Translations under genes and position numbers: made by a program | Notes under the pieces: model-generated | Seen by the model: the letters and a program-made list of their open reading frames with translations, nothing else | Told to the model about the DNA's origin: nothing | Database searches by the model: none | Part shown: piece by piece, positions 40,813-49,462 of the stretch | How the letters are laid out: each line of letters begins with the position of its first letter | How positions within the stretch are numbered: position 1 is the stretch's first letter | Assembly (NCBI GenBank): GCA_044344795.1 | Contig: JBIJCF010000001.1 | Span: 1 to 64,000 of the forward strand | Length of the DNA: 64,000 bases | Source of the DNA: GCA-2737665 sp044344795 | GTDB taxonomy: Bacteria; Bacteroidota; Bacteroidia; Palsa-965 | Reading direction: 5' to 3'

Positions 40813-42113
40813 AGTATTTTAGTGGTGTGAATCCCGAACTCGCTATTACTACTCTTTTAGGTAAATATTCGCCAAGCGGAATTAAATCGCCGTGTGTAGT
40901 GGGTATTAGCGGTGGCGTTGATTCGACAGTGCTACTGGTTGCCGCTGAAAGTGCGGGAGTTCCAATTATCGCTGCACACGTCAACTACGGCTTAAGAAAT
41001 TCTGAATCGAATGAAAATCAACAATTCTGTGAAGAACTTTGCGCGCGATTGCAAGTTCCTTTGTACACGATGAGATTATTACCGGAACAAATTGAGGAAT
41101 TAAAAACCGATAATATTCAGAATGCTGCACGAAAAATTCGCTATGATTTTCTGGAACAAGTTCGTCGTGAAAACGGTTGTGAATTCATATTGACGGCGCA
41201 CCATTTTGATGATCAGGTTGAAACTGTGATCTATCGCTTATTGCGCGGTTGGGGTTTAAAAACGTTACACGGCATTCGTTCGGTGCATGGAAAAATATTA
41301 CGACCGTTGCTACATCTTGAAAAGAAAGACCTGATTGAATATGCGAATCAACATAAATTGAATTGGAGTTCCGATAGTAGCAACCATGCGGATGATTATG
41401 ACAGAAACAAAATCAGAAATCAACTACTACCGTTGTTGTATGAAGTAGTGCCTCATCAGCACCACGGCCTTAAACGCGGTGTACAGATAATTAGTACAGA
41501 ATCTGAAATCATTGAAGAGTGGTTACGAGAAAGAGAACAAGAGTGGATTGAAAAACGTCATGATGTGTACATTATTAAAGAGGCGTGTTTGACAGGCGGA
41601 GAAAAAGGCGTGTATTTTCTAAGTCACTTCCTTGCTCCTTTCGGATTCAGTTTCGCACAATGTGAGTTGATTCCGAAATTGATCGATGCTGAGAACAACA
41701 AGTCTGTGATGAGTACGATATATCGCGTAGTGAAACGAAATAATGAGTTAATCATAGAACCAATTTCCACATCACAACAGGTGGTTCAAATCAGAACCGA
41801 GCAAGTGCAGATTCATGAAGTTGATTTAACCAATGTGCAAAGTGGATGGATGGATGCAACAAAAATTTCGGGCGAATTGCACGTTAAAAATTTAAGTGAA
41901 GGGTGTCGCATGGAACCCTACGGACTGAAAGGGAGCAAATTGGTCTCTGACATTTTAAATGAAATGAAAATACCTCAGCAGAACAGAGCAAACTATCCTC
42001 TGTTGTTTGACCAACGAGGTGTTGTTTGGATTCCCGGCTACCGTATTGCCGAACGTGTTAAAATCGATCGTGATGTTACTACAGTTGTCATAAGAGCATA
42101 CCTGCATGAATAA
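40809..42113 (+). CDS. tilS: tRNA(Ile)-lysidine synthetase
   Basis: This 434-aa enzyme modifies C34 of the tRNA-Ile CAU anticodon to lysidine, so that it reads AUA. The ATP-PPi loop SGGVDSTVLLVAAESAG (near residue 31), HVNYGLRN, and HHFDDQVETVIYRLLRGWGL are complete; a C-terminal TilS domain follows. No ATG lies near. I choose TTG at 40809 because it overlaps the pabB stop as TTGA, like ATGA junctions elsewhere here; a GTG at 40770 is the alternative. Essential gene in most bacteria. Confidence 0.93.
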   Translation: MKYFSGVNPELAITTLLGKYSPSGIKSPCVVGISGGVDSTVLLVAAESAGVPIIAAHVNYGLRNSESNENQQFCEELCARLQVPLYTMRLLPEQIEELKTDNIQNAARKIRYDFLEQVRRENGCEFILTAHHFDDQVETVIYRLLRGWGLKTLHGIRSVHGKILRPLLHLEKKDLIEYANQHKLNWSSDSSNHADDYDRNKIRNQLLPLLYEVVPHQHHGLKRGVQIISTESEIIEEWLREREQEWIEKRHDVYIIKEACLTGGEKGVYFLSHFLAPFGFSFAQCELIPKLIDAENNKSVMSTIYRVVKRNNELIIEPISTSQQVVQIRTEQVQIHEVDLTNVQSGWMDATKISGELHVKNLSEGCRMEPYGLKGSKLVSDILNEMKIPQQNRANYPLLFDQRGVVWIPGYRIAERVKIDRDVTTVVIRAYLHE

Positions 42114-42654
42114 CGAGGAGATATTATTCCAGGAAACTCAGTATGCCGGCACCAATCGCCATTCTTTAATGCGTCGTTTGGTACTCGCCGTGTTCTGTTT
42201 TGTGGCCTATTACTGGTCTGAACATCCTGAACCTGTAGATCTCGACTTTTTTCAATTGGGAGAATATCCCGGTGAAGACTATTCGGGCAAGATATTCTTC
42301 TTGTTAGGGTTAGTGATTCTTATTGTTAGCGTGGTACTCATGTTTGTAAAACATTTTACGACAACCGTGCGATCCGGAGCAATTTACCTTGAAAGCCTTT
42401 GGACATCAAGAAAAGTACGAATCGAGCTCAACAGCGTCGAAGCGGTTCGTAAAATCATTCTTAAAGCCTCGGTTCTTAATCGTCCCGTATACAACCTGCA
42501 TGCATCCGGTAAAATTCGCTTTTACACGCACGGGCATGAAGCTGTGGAGCTAGTAATGAATGATGGTTTGATTTACAGGATTGGCACGCAACGCGCCGGA
42601 GAGTTAATGCAATTACTCCGAAAATTGAAAAAAAATGTGAACGAGGGAAACTAA
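42106..42654 (+). CDS. Two-helix membrane protein with PH-like C-terminal domain, unknown function
   Basis: This 182-aa protein overlaps tilS by 8 nt. Two hydrophobic segments lie at residues about 25-42 (LVLAVFCFVAYYW) and 65-84 (IFFLLGLVILIVSVVLMFV). The C-terminal 95 residues look like a small beta-sandwich ending in a helix (VRSGAIYLESLWTSRKVRIE; ELMQLLRKLKKN), reminiscent of bacterial PH-like membrane proteins. No named family recognised. Confidence 0.65.
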   Translation: MNNEEILFQETQYAGTNRHSLMRRLVLAVFCFVAYYWSEHPEPVDLDFFQLGEYPGEDYSGKIFFLLGLVILIVSVVLMFVKHFTTTVRSGAIYLESLWTSRKVRIELNSVEAVRKIILKASVLNRPVYNLHASGKIRFYTHGHEAVELVMNDGLIYRIGTQRAGELMQLLRKLKKNVNEGN

Positions 42655-42693
42655 AGCCCGAAGCGTTCGTAGAATGTACCTAAAAACACACCC

Positions 42694-42987
42694 ATGAACG
42701 CTACATCTAACTCACCCATCCTTATAGAAAAGGAAGCGGTTAGGAAACTAACGTTTCCTAACGCCGAGGTTTTATCATCGAGAGAAGATCGTCGAAGAAG
42801 AGACATTGAATTAAATAGGGCGTTAGTGCTCGGAAATATGGACAGAAGTAAGGTTCGGATCATTTTTAGTGATGATGAAGGCAAAAAAATGATTGAAACC
42901 ACCATATGGGCGGTCACTCCGGAGCGTATTATCCTGAAAAGCGGCATGATGATTCCGGTAAACCGAATTCATGAAATTGTGACTTAA
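42694..42987 (+). CDS. Small conserved-looking cytoplasmic protein
   Basis: This 97-aa protein has no signal peptide. N-terminal part charged (SSREDRRRRDIELNRALVLG), C-terminal part a small beta-domain (VRIIFSDDEGKKMIETTIWA, ERIILKSGMMIPVNRIHEI). I recall similar short proteins in Bacteroidota without assigned function. It follows the membrane protein after 39 nt and may be co-transcribed. Confidence 0.7.
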   Translation: MNATSNSPILIEKEAVRKLTFPNAEVLSSREDRRRRDIELNRALVLGNMDRSKVRIIFSDDEGKKMIETTIWAVTPERIILKSGMMIPVNRIHEIVT

Positions 42988-43021
42988 TTTAGGTTACTAA
43001 CATAGTTTTGTGAATAATTTG

Positions 43022-43029
43022 TAACTTTA
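43022..43029 (+). promoter_or_regulatory. -7 box TAACTTTA
   Basis: Lies 9 nt before ATG 43039 and 45 nt before ATG 43075. No -33 box at standard spacing. Confidence 0.3.
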
Positions 43030-43074
43030 TCTTGTCAGATGTCGTTACAGGTAGTCCTAATACGGAAACAAACT

Positions 43075-43575
43075 ATGCCACAGCCCTACACCCAAAGAAA
43101 TCGTAAGCGAATTGTTTTATCATTAATGTTTGTTGCATTAACGCTTGCACTCACCTCTTTTAAAGTACAACGCGATCGTATGAAATGCGATTGGTCGGCC
43201 ATGGTGGTTGCTTTGCCTAATAATGAAGCTGAAATTCGCTTCACATGCAACATCCCCGCGGGTTGGTTTATCTATTCCAAAAACATGTTGGAATTTGATG
43301 GACCACTGCCAACATCAATTGAAATAGATCCTTCCGCTCACTTTGAGTTAATCGGAGAAATGGCGGAATCGGGCAGCTATGTTAAATGGATGGAGCCTTC
43401 TTACAACAAAGAGGTTACGTGCCTTCAAAAACAAGCTCGTTACACCCAAAAAATTAAAATCAATACTACAGATCCTTTCCAAATTAAAGCATCAGTAAAC
43501 TATATGCTGAACAAAAAAGGAGACATCTTGCAACCGGACGACGAAAATGTAATCATTACCGTAAGCGGATTGTAA
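43075..43575 (+). CDS. Stand-alone DsbD N-terminal-like domain lacking the redox cysteines
   Basis: This 166-aa protein has an N-terminal membrane/signal segment (KRIVLSLMFVALTLALTSF). I use ATG 43075 because GGAAACAAACT precedes it; ATG 43039 is possible. The mature domain parallels the first domain of DsbD encoded next: EIRFTCNIPAGWFIYSKNM against ELQFKATIEKGWHLYSQIP, and DGPLPTSIEID against NGPLPTEFLWD. Where DsbD has its Cys-x4-Cys pair (MVCNDGAC) this protein has YMLNKKGDIL with no Cys. It is therefore unlikely to carry out thiol exchange and may bind or regulate DsbD or its substrates. A terminator separates the two genes. Confidence 0.75.
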   Translation: MPQPYTQRNRKRIVLSLMFVALTLALTSFKVQRDRMKCDWSAMVVALPNNEAEIRFTCNIPAGWFIYSKNMLEFDGPLPTSIEIDPSAHFELIGEMAESGSYVKWMEPSYNKEVTCLQKQARYTQKIKINTTDPFQIKASVNYMLNKKGDILQPDDENVIITVSGL

Positions 43576-43591
43576 TATCACTACACTTCAA

Positions 43592-43627
43592 AAAAGGGTT
43601 GCACGAACTGCAGCCCTTTTGCATTTT
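43592..43627 (+). terminator. Intrinsic terminator upstream of dsbD
   Basis: AAAAGGGTTGCA (43592-43603) pairs with TGCAGCCCTTTT (43609-43620) through one wobble, then GCATTTT. Confidence 0.85.
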
Positions 43628-43682
43628 CTGACGTTTCCTTTGCAATAAGGTATTTTAACAACCGCCTACAACCGATTATACT

Positions 43683-43690
43683 TATTTTTG
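43683..43690 (+). promoter_or_regulatory. -7 box TATTTTTG before dsbD
   Basis: A perfect TAnnTTTG match 21 nt before ATG 43712. Confidence 0.45.
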
Positions 43691-43711
43691 ATCTTCATTT
43701 GATTCTGAATT

Positions 43712-45853
43712 ATGAAGCGATTCGCATATTCCTCCAAGTATTTTTTTCTAACAGTATTCTGCTTATTCACGATAGCAGCTTTTGCTCAACCTAAGCAGCA
43801 TGTGGCGTGGTCATACTCGGTTAAGCAACTTTCCGATTGTGAATTTGAATTGCAGTTTAAAGCAACCATTGAAAAAGGTTGGCATTTATATTCTCAAATT
43901 CCGGTAGATAACGGCCCTTTACCCACTGAATTTCTGTGGGATAAAAGCGCAGATTATGAATTGGTGGGCAAAACATCAGAGCCCAAACCGATTGAAAAAC
44001 CCGAACCGGTATTCGACAATCAGGTGATCAAGTATTTTGAAGATGTTGCCGTTTTTAAACAAAAAATTCGCGTTAAAACAGATAAAGAATTTTCCATAAC
44101 GGGAGCAATTGACGGAATGGTTTGCAATGATGGCGCTTGTGTTAACTTTTTCCCTCAACCACAATTTAAGTTTACAGTAAAAGGGAAACCATGTGTGGCA
44201 GGAACAGGACAAACCACTCCTATTAACGGCACAACGGGAACTGTGGCGGGTTCCAACGGAGCATCAGGATGTTGCGATAGCCTAAAAGCTGTAATAGCGA
44301 CACTTCAGGGAAGCGGTTCCGGAGACACCAATGCAACCACAGCAGATACAGCACAATCTTCAGGAATGGCTGCAACAGATGCCGAAACACCGGCGCTTGC
44401 AACACTTGATGAAGGTTCCAGCATCTGGACCGCATTCGGAGGCGGATTTTTAGGTGGATTGTTAGCGTTAATTACACCTTGCGTATTCCCGATGATTCCA
44501 ATGACGGTAAGCTTTTTCACGAAGCGCGCAAAGGATAGAAAGAAAGGAATTCGAGATGCGATTATTTATGGTTTATCCATCGTTGCAATTTATGTTTCAT
44601 TAGGACTTCTGGTAACACTTGCAACCGGCGACCCTCAAGTGCTGAATCAGCTTAGTGCGAACATTTGGTTTAACCTGATCTTCTTCGCGGTGTTTATCGT
44701 TTTTGGTGTATCGTTCTTAGGTGCATTCGAAATTACATTGCCGTCATCATTTGTAAATAAAGTGGATGCCGCTTCCGATAAAGGCGGATTGATCGGAATC
44801 TTTTTCATGGCGTTTACGCTTTCACTGGTTTCCTTTTCTTGTACCGGTCCGATTGTTGGAACAGCATTAGTACAAGCCACTCAAGCAGGCATCACAGGTC
44901 CGTTGTTTGTGATGTTAGGCTTCAGCATTGCATTAGCATTGCCATTTATGTTATTTGCACTATTCCCGGGTTGGTTGAGTTCTTTACCAAAATCAGGTGG
45001 CTGGTTGAATTCGGTTAAAGTGGTAATGGGTTTATTAGAATTTGCATTAGCCTTAAAGTTCTTATCCAACGTGGATTTATCCTATCACTGGGGTATCGTA
45101 ACACGTGAAGTATTTATTGCAGTTTGGGTGGTGTGCTTCAGCTTAATCGGCTTCTATTTGTTAGGCAAACTGAAATTCTCACACGACAGTGATTTACCGT
45201 ACATCAGTGTACCACGAATTATTTTCGCAATTATTACCTTCTCGTTTGTTATATACATAACACCCGGAATGTGGGGCGCTCCTGTTCGTGCGCTGAGCGG
45301 TATTTTACCTCCTGCATATTATAGCGAGAACGCGGGCACATTCACAGGTGGAGGTGGAAGTAAATCAGGTGAAGAAGCCTTGCCTGAAGGTGTTGATCCA
45401 TCACACTGCCCATTGAATCTATCTTGTTTCCATGATTACGATTTGGGATTGGCTTATGCCAAGAAAGTGAACAAGCCTATTTTCGTGGATTTCACAGGCT
45501 ACAATTGCGCGAATTGCCGTCGTATGGAAGATAACGTGTGGCCGGAGCCGGATGTGTTGACCCAGTTGCAAAAAGATTATGTGGTGATTTCTTTGTATTG
45601 TGATGACAAAAAAGAATTACCGGAAGACAAGAAATACACCACAAAAGACGGCGTTAAGATTCGCACGTGGGGCAACAAATGGAGTCAAATGCAGATTGAC
45701 CGTTACGGTTCCAATGCACAACCGTTGTATGTGTTGTTAGATCACAACGAAAAGCCATTGGTGCCACCTCAGCCTTACACACCGGATGCTAATGATTATG
45801 CGAACTTTTTGAGAAAGGGAAGTGCCAACTTTAAAAAGAGCAGCGGTCATTAA
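43712..45853 (+). CDS. dsbD: Thiol:disulfide interchange protein DsbD
   Basis: This 713-aa protein carries electrons from cytoplasmic thioredoxin to the periplasm. Signal peptide to about residue 25. N-terminal domain (26-165) with the Cys pair in MVCNDGAC. A Gly/Thr-rich linker with a CC pair (SGCCDSL) follows. The transmembrane domain has about eight helices, with the active Cys in LALITPCVFPMIPM and SLVSFSCTGPIVGT. The C-terminal thioredoxin domain has FVDFTGYNCANCRRMEDNVW (Cys-x2-Cys). trxB at 60873 could supply the cytoplasmic end of the chain. Its stop overlaps the convergent lptB stop. Confidence 0.95.
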   Translation: MKRFAYSSKYFFLTVFCLFTIAAFAQPKQHVAWSYSVKQLSDCEFELQFKATIEKGWHLYSQIPVDNGPLPTEFLWDKSADYELVGKTSEPKPIEKPEPVFDNQVIKYFEDVAVFKQKIRVKTDKEFSITGAIDGMVCNDGACVNFFPQPQFKFTVKGKPCVAGTGQTTPINGTTGTVAGSNGASGCCDSLKAVIATLQGSGSGDTNATTADTAQSSGMAATDAETPALATLDEGSSIWTAFGGGFLGGLLALITPCVFPMIPMTVSFFTKRAKDRKKGIRDAIIYGLSIVAIYVSLGLLVTLATGDPQVLNQLSANIWFNLIFFAVFIVFGVSFLGAFEITLPSSFVNKVDAASDKGGLIGIFFMAFTLSLVSFSCTGPIVGTALVQATQAGITGPLFVMLGFSIALALPFMLFALFPGWLSSLPKSGGWLNSVKVVMGLLEFALALKFLSNVDLSYHWGIVTREVFIAVWVVCFSLIGFYLLGKLKFSHDSDLPYISVPRIIFAIITFSFVIYITPGMWGAPVRALSGILPPAYYSENAGTFTGGGGSKSGEEALPEGVDPSHCPLNLSCFHDYDLGLAYAKKVNKPIFVDFTGYNCANCRRMEDNVWPEPDVLTQLQKDYVVISLYCDDKKELPEDKKYTTKDGVKIRTWGNKWSQMQIDRYGSNAQPLYVLLDHNEKPLVPPQPYTPDANDYANFLRKGSANFKKSSGH

Positions 45854-46581
45854 CCCGGACGTCGTAACTCGAAATTTTTTCCGAGATACACACGACGTAC
45901 TTGTTCGTCAGCGGCAAGCTCTTCTGCAGTTCCTGCTTTTAAAATAGAACCTTCGAACAACAAGTAGGCACGATCTGTAATGGACAATGTTTCGTGTACA
46001 TTGTGATCTGTGATCAGAATTCCAATGTTCTTGCTCTTTAAACTGGCTACAACACTTTGAATATCTTCTACTGCAATAGGATCTACACCGGCGAAGGGTT
46101 CATCCAGCAAAATAAATTTCGGATCAGTGGCTAATGCGCGTGCTATTTCCGTGCGACGACGTTCTCCACCTGAAAGTGAATCGCCCATGTTTGCACGAAT
46201 GTGCTGCAAGCCAAATTCATCCAACAGACTTTCTAATTTATTAGCCTGTTCACCAGCAGTTAATTTGGTCATTTCCAAAACTGCTTTAATATTATCTTCA
46301 ACGGACAACTTACGAAACACTGACGCTTCCTGTGCCAAATAACCAATTCCTAATTGTGCACGGCGATACATCGGCTCACGCGTAATGTCAATATCGTCTA
46401 GAAATATTTTTCCTTCGTTAGGCTTGATCATTCCAACGATCATGTAAAATGATGTGGTCTTCCCTGCCCCATTCGGCCCTAACAATCCTACGATTTCGCC
46501 TTGCCTTACACGTATAGAAACATCTTTCACGACTGTACGCTTCTTATACTTTTTTACCAGATGATCCGCTCCTAAAATCAT
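45850..46581 (-). CDS. lptB: LPS export ABC transporter ATP-binding protein LptB
   Basis: This 243-aa ATPase powers LptFG extraction of lipopolysaccharide toward the outer membrane. I start at ATG 46581 (MILGADHLVKKYKKRTVV), 10 nt after the DUF5686 stop; a longer frame overlaps that gene. Walker A GPNGAGKTTSFYMIVG (near residue 37), the Q-loop IGYLAQEASVFRKLSV, signature DSLSGGERRRTEIARAL, Walker B FILLDEPFAGVDP and switch ITDHNVHETL are all present. The ERRR signature and FAGVDP are typical of LptB rather than LivF-type ATPases. Confidence 0.95.
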   Translation of the reverse strand: MILGADHLVKKYKKRTVVKDVSIRVRQGEIVGLLGPNGAGKTTSFYMIVGMIKPNEGKIFLDDIDITREPMYRRAQLGIGYLAQEASVFRKLSVEDNIKAVLEMTKLTAGEQANKLESLLDEFGLQHIRANMGDSLSGGERRRTEIARALATDPKFILLDEPFAGVDPIAVEDIQSVVASLKSKNIGILITDHNVHETLSITDRAYLLFEGSILKAGTAEELAADEQVRRVYLGKNFELRRPG

Positions 46582-46591
46582 AATTCCAAAA

Positions 46592-49063
46592 TCAGAATAA
46601 CACTTGTAAAGATACGCGGATTCCGAAAGGCTTAACACGAGGCTGATCGAGGTAACTCAATCGCCAGAATGCATCTACACGAAAGAATCGGAAGATATTT
46701 TCAATACCTGCACCCGCCTCCATGTACGGACCTTTGTTCAGGGTGAACAACGTATTAGGAAACAATAACGCATCATGATTCACCTGAGAAACTGTGCCGT
46801 ACAACGCCCGGAATGACGCCACTTCGCGCCATTTCAGCTTACGCATCAAAGGTATTTTATTCAGGAAAAATCCATCGAAATGATGTATCAAAATTGCAGA
46901 CGCATACTGATCACTCGCAAATTCGTAGTAATTCATCATATTGTAAGCCGTACCGTCATATACATAAGTTTCATTACCTGGATGTAAAACCATTAACGGA
47001 AACGGCACTACGCCCCAAATTTTTCCGGCTTCAAGAATATAATTCAAGTAACCGATAGGATTGATTCGCACGCGATCATCTACATTAATACTTAAGCGTT
47101 GATAGGTGTATTCACTGTTGAACACACCTTTCAAACCGGATGTATAATTCATCTGAACAATTGGCCAATAACCACCAATCGGCACACGTGTAAATACACC
47201 TTCTACATACTTTTCGTCGTGACACCAGCGCACTTTCAATTGAAATTCAGTTGTCGTAATTCCGGACTCATACGCTTCGGTATTGTCCGGTAATGGACGA
47301 ACAAATTGAGCTCCATTAAGTGGAAACATGTTTCGGTTTACAAATGAAGTACGCACATTCAGGCCCGAGCGAATATCGCGTTCGTACCACAACTCATAAT
47401 GCTCCACGCGTGTCATGTTGGTTAACGGCGTTCTGCGGAACAACGTAGCCATGATGTTATCGTTAGAGAACGCATTGGAACTTAAACCAAGAATTTCATA
47501 ATCGTTTTTGTAAGTTCCTCCCACTAATTGTCGTGGTTTTTTCGTGATGAATGATTTAAACGAAGCGCCATACTTGAACTCATGATCTGTTAAACCATAA
47601 GCCGCATATCCACTTAATTCTACCCGTTTGCTGAAATTATTGGAAGTCCTTCCTCCAACACGTAATCGCACACCTTCAATTTGATTATAACTAACAGTTT
47701 TATGCCAAGGACCATATTCAATTGGACCAATAATCTTGTATCCGGAATACAGCGTAATTACCAAGTCTTCCCACGTTTTGTAAATCGGCAAATTCTGAAT
47801 TGAATCCACCATATCATAAATTCCCTGTTCCTTTCCAGTCAACGAATCATGGCGTTGTGCAACCCAAAAACTGTCGCTGCGATTCTCTGCTCCTTGTTCA
47901 ACAATTAAGTTATCCGTGCGCGTATAAAACTCTTGTTCCTTAGGGTTATTGACTTTATAATTCTTGTAGGAGGTTGTCTTTCTTCCGTAAAAGCCCATTT
48001 GTTTATCGGCGATCGCAAAGTCCGCGATAATCTTCTCTTTTCGTAGCATCCAGTTTCCGGACTCATCACTAAATTCCTGAATAACATAAAATGCTTTTAC
48101 ATAATTCAGATTCGCGTCTTCAACGACACTCATCTGTATTTGTTTAACGGCAAAACTGGAATCGGCAATCCAGATATTTCCTTCGAATAAAAGTTCCTGT
48201 TTGCGTTTAGGCTTAAACTGAATTTGATAACACCAGTGTTCACCGATATACATACTATCTACCAGATAATATTTATAGAACAAAGTCCCATTGTTAGAAA
48301 CAGGACTAACAAAGAGTTTATTAAAGAGTAAAATATTGTTGTCGTAAATATTTATATTCTGATACATTTCCCCGGTAAACTGAGAAACGCTCGCATCCTG
48401 AACTCCCGAAACCTTGGACCCTTTTATGATTTCCTTTTTCGTCTTCGGATTTTTCAAATAATAAAACTCAGATACACTTTCACTGAAAAATATAGGAAGG
48501 TTCGCTTTCTCTGTCGGGTTGGTGGTATCGATATTATCGAAAACAAATTTCACCGGACGCATGACTTTACTTTTCTTCAAATCGTCGGTAATATTATTTA
48601 AATCAAATTCAAGTTTATTATAGATCTCGCACTGATAAGCGTCCAGTCGTTCCTTATCGTTTTTGTATTTATTGGCGTGTACTTTTTTTAACAGCGTAAT
48701 GGCAGGATTTTCGCCGGGCAGAATCACTACTTCCTCCAACTGAACAGAATTCGGAGCAAGACCGATATTAATCAGTTGTGTTTTGCCCGGGACGATTTTC
48801 AGTGTTGTGGGTTGATAGCCTATATACATGGCTTTAATGGAATCGGCCCGAACTTCGGTAACAATAGAATAATTTCCATCTACATCAGAAATCCCCCCCA
48901 CTTTCGTACCCACCAAAATGATATTCACAAACGGCATAGGCTCGTTTGTCTGCGTGTCATAAATTTTTCCGGATATGCGAGTGGTTTGCGCGCTTGCTTG
49001 GACAGCATAACACACAACAATGAAAAGACTTACAAATCGTAATAAACCGGGGGATAAACTCAC
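46592..49063 (-). CDS. DUF5686 protein with N-terminal carboxypeptidase-like domain
   Basis: This 823-aa outer-membrane-type protein starts with GTG 49063 directly before a signal peptide (LLRFVSLFIVVCYAVQASAQ). A carboxypeptidase-regulatory-like domain follows (RISGKIYDTQTNEPMPFVNI, VDGNYSIVTEV, residues about 28-115), then the DUF5686 body (AITLLKKVHANKYKNDKERL, YQCEIYNKLEFDLNNI) and a barrel-like end with FGIRVSLQVLF. The family's function is unknown. Co-transcription with lptB suggests an envelope or LPS connection. A TAATTTTA box ends 3 nt before the GTG. Confidence 0.88.
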   Translation of the reverse strand: MSLSPGLLRFVSLFIVVCYAVQASAQTTRISGKIYDTQTNEPMPFVNIILVGTKVGGISDVDGNYSIVTEVRADSIKAMYIGYQPTTLKIVPGKTQLINIGLAPNSVQLEEVVILPGENPAITLLKKVHANKYKNDKERLDAYQCEIYNKLEFDLNNITDDLKKSKVMRPVKFVFDNIDTTNPTEKANLPIFFSESVSEFYYLKNPKTKKEIIKGSKVSGVQDASVSQFTGEMYQNINIYDNNILLFNKLFVSPVSNNGTLFYKYYLVDSMYIGEHWCYQIQFKPKRKQELLFEGNIWIADSSFAVKQIQMSVVEDANLNYVKAFYVIQEFSDESGNWMLRKEKIIADFAIADKQMGFYGRKTTSYKNYKVNNPKEQEFYTRTDNLIVEQGAENRSDSFWVAQRHDSLTGKEQGIYDMVDSIQNLPIYKTWEDLVITLYSGYKIIGPIEYGPWHKTVSYNQIEGVRLRVGGRTSNNFSKRVELSGYAAYGLTDHEFKYGASFKSFITKKPRQLVGGTYKNDYEILGLSSNAFSNDNIMATLFRRTPLTNMTRVEHYELWYERDIRSGLNVRTSFVNRNMFPLNGAQFVRPLPDNTEAYESGITTTEFQLKVRWCHDEKYVEGVFTRVPIGGYWPIVQMNYTSGLKGVFNSEYTYQRLSINVDDRVRINPIGYLNYILEAGKIWGVVPFPLMVLHPGNETYVYDGTAYNMMNYYEFASDQYASAILIHHFDGFFLNKIPLMRKLKWREVASFRALYGTVSQVNHDALLFPNTLFTLNKGPYMEAGAGIENIFRFFRVDAFWRLSYLDQPRVKPFGIRVSLQVLF

Positions 49064-49066
49064 ACT

Positions 49067-49074
49067 TAAAATTA
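49067..49074 (-). promoter_or_regulatory. -7 box TAATTTTA, 3 nt before the DUF5686 GTG
   Basis: A match to TAnnTTTR immediately before the start codon; predicts a leaderless GTG-initiated message. Confidence 0.35.
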
Positions 49075-49112
49075 CAGAAACTTTTGTGTGTTACGCTTGA
49101 ATAAACAAAAAC

Positions 49113-49460
49113 TTATTGACGATTTTCCAGCGCCTCCCAGAATTCAACTGCGCGACGAGTATGCGGAATAACAATAGTACCTCCGACGATATTCGCAACA
49201 GAAAAAATATCAAAAACTTCGGCGCGCGTTACGCCAAGTTGATGACATTTTTCGAGGTGATATTTTACACAATCATCGCAACGCAACACCATAGATGCCA
49301 CCAATCCCAACATTTCCTTTGTCTTTGATGACAAAGCGCCATCCTGATAAGTATTCGTATCTAGATTAAACAATCGTTTAAGTACCAGATTGTCTTCTGC
49401 AAGAATACGTTCGTTCATCTTGGCACGATAAGCATTGAAATCGTTTACTAAATCACTCAT
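49113..49460 (-). CDS. Carboxymuconolactone decarboxylase/AhpD-like protein
   Basis: This 115-aa all-helical protein carries the AhpD-type redox motif CDDC (VLRCDDCVKYHLEKCHQLG, near residues 65-83), where the Cys pair and following His act in peroxidase recycling. It is short, as in single-domain family members that form hexamers. It starts 2 nt after the tatC stop, so it belongs to the same transcript. Its link to Tat export is unexplained. Confidence 0.88.
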   Translation of the reverse strand: MSDLVNDFNAYRAKMNERILAEDNLVLKRLFNLDTNTYQDGALSSKTKEMLGLVASMVLRCDDCVKYHLEKCHQLGVTRAEVFDIFSVANIVGGTIVIPHTRRAVEFWEALENRQ

Positions 49461-49462
49461 TG

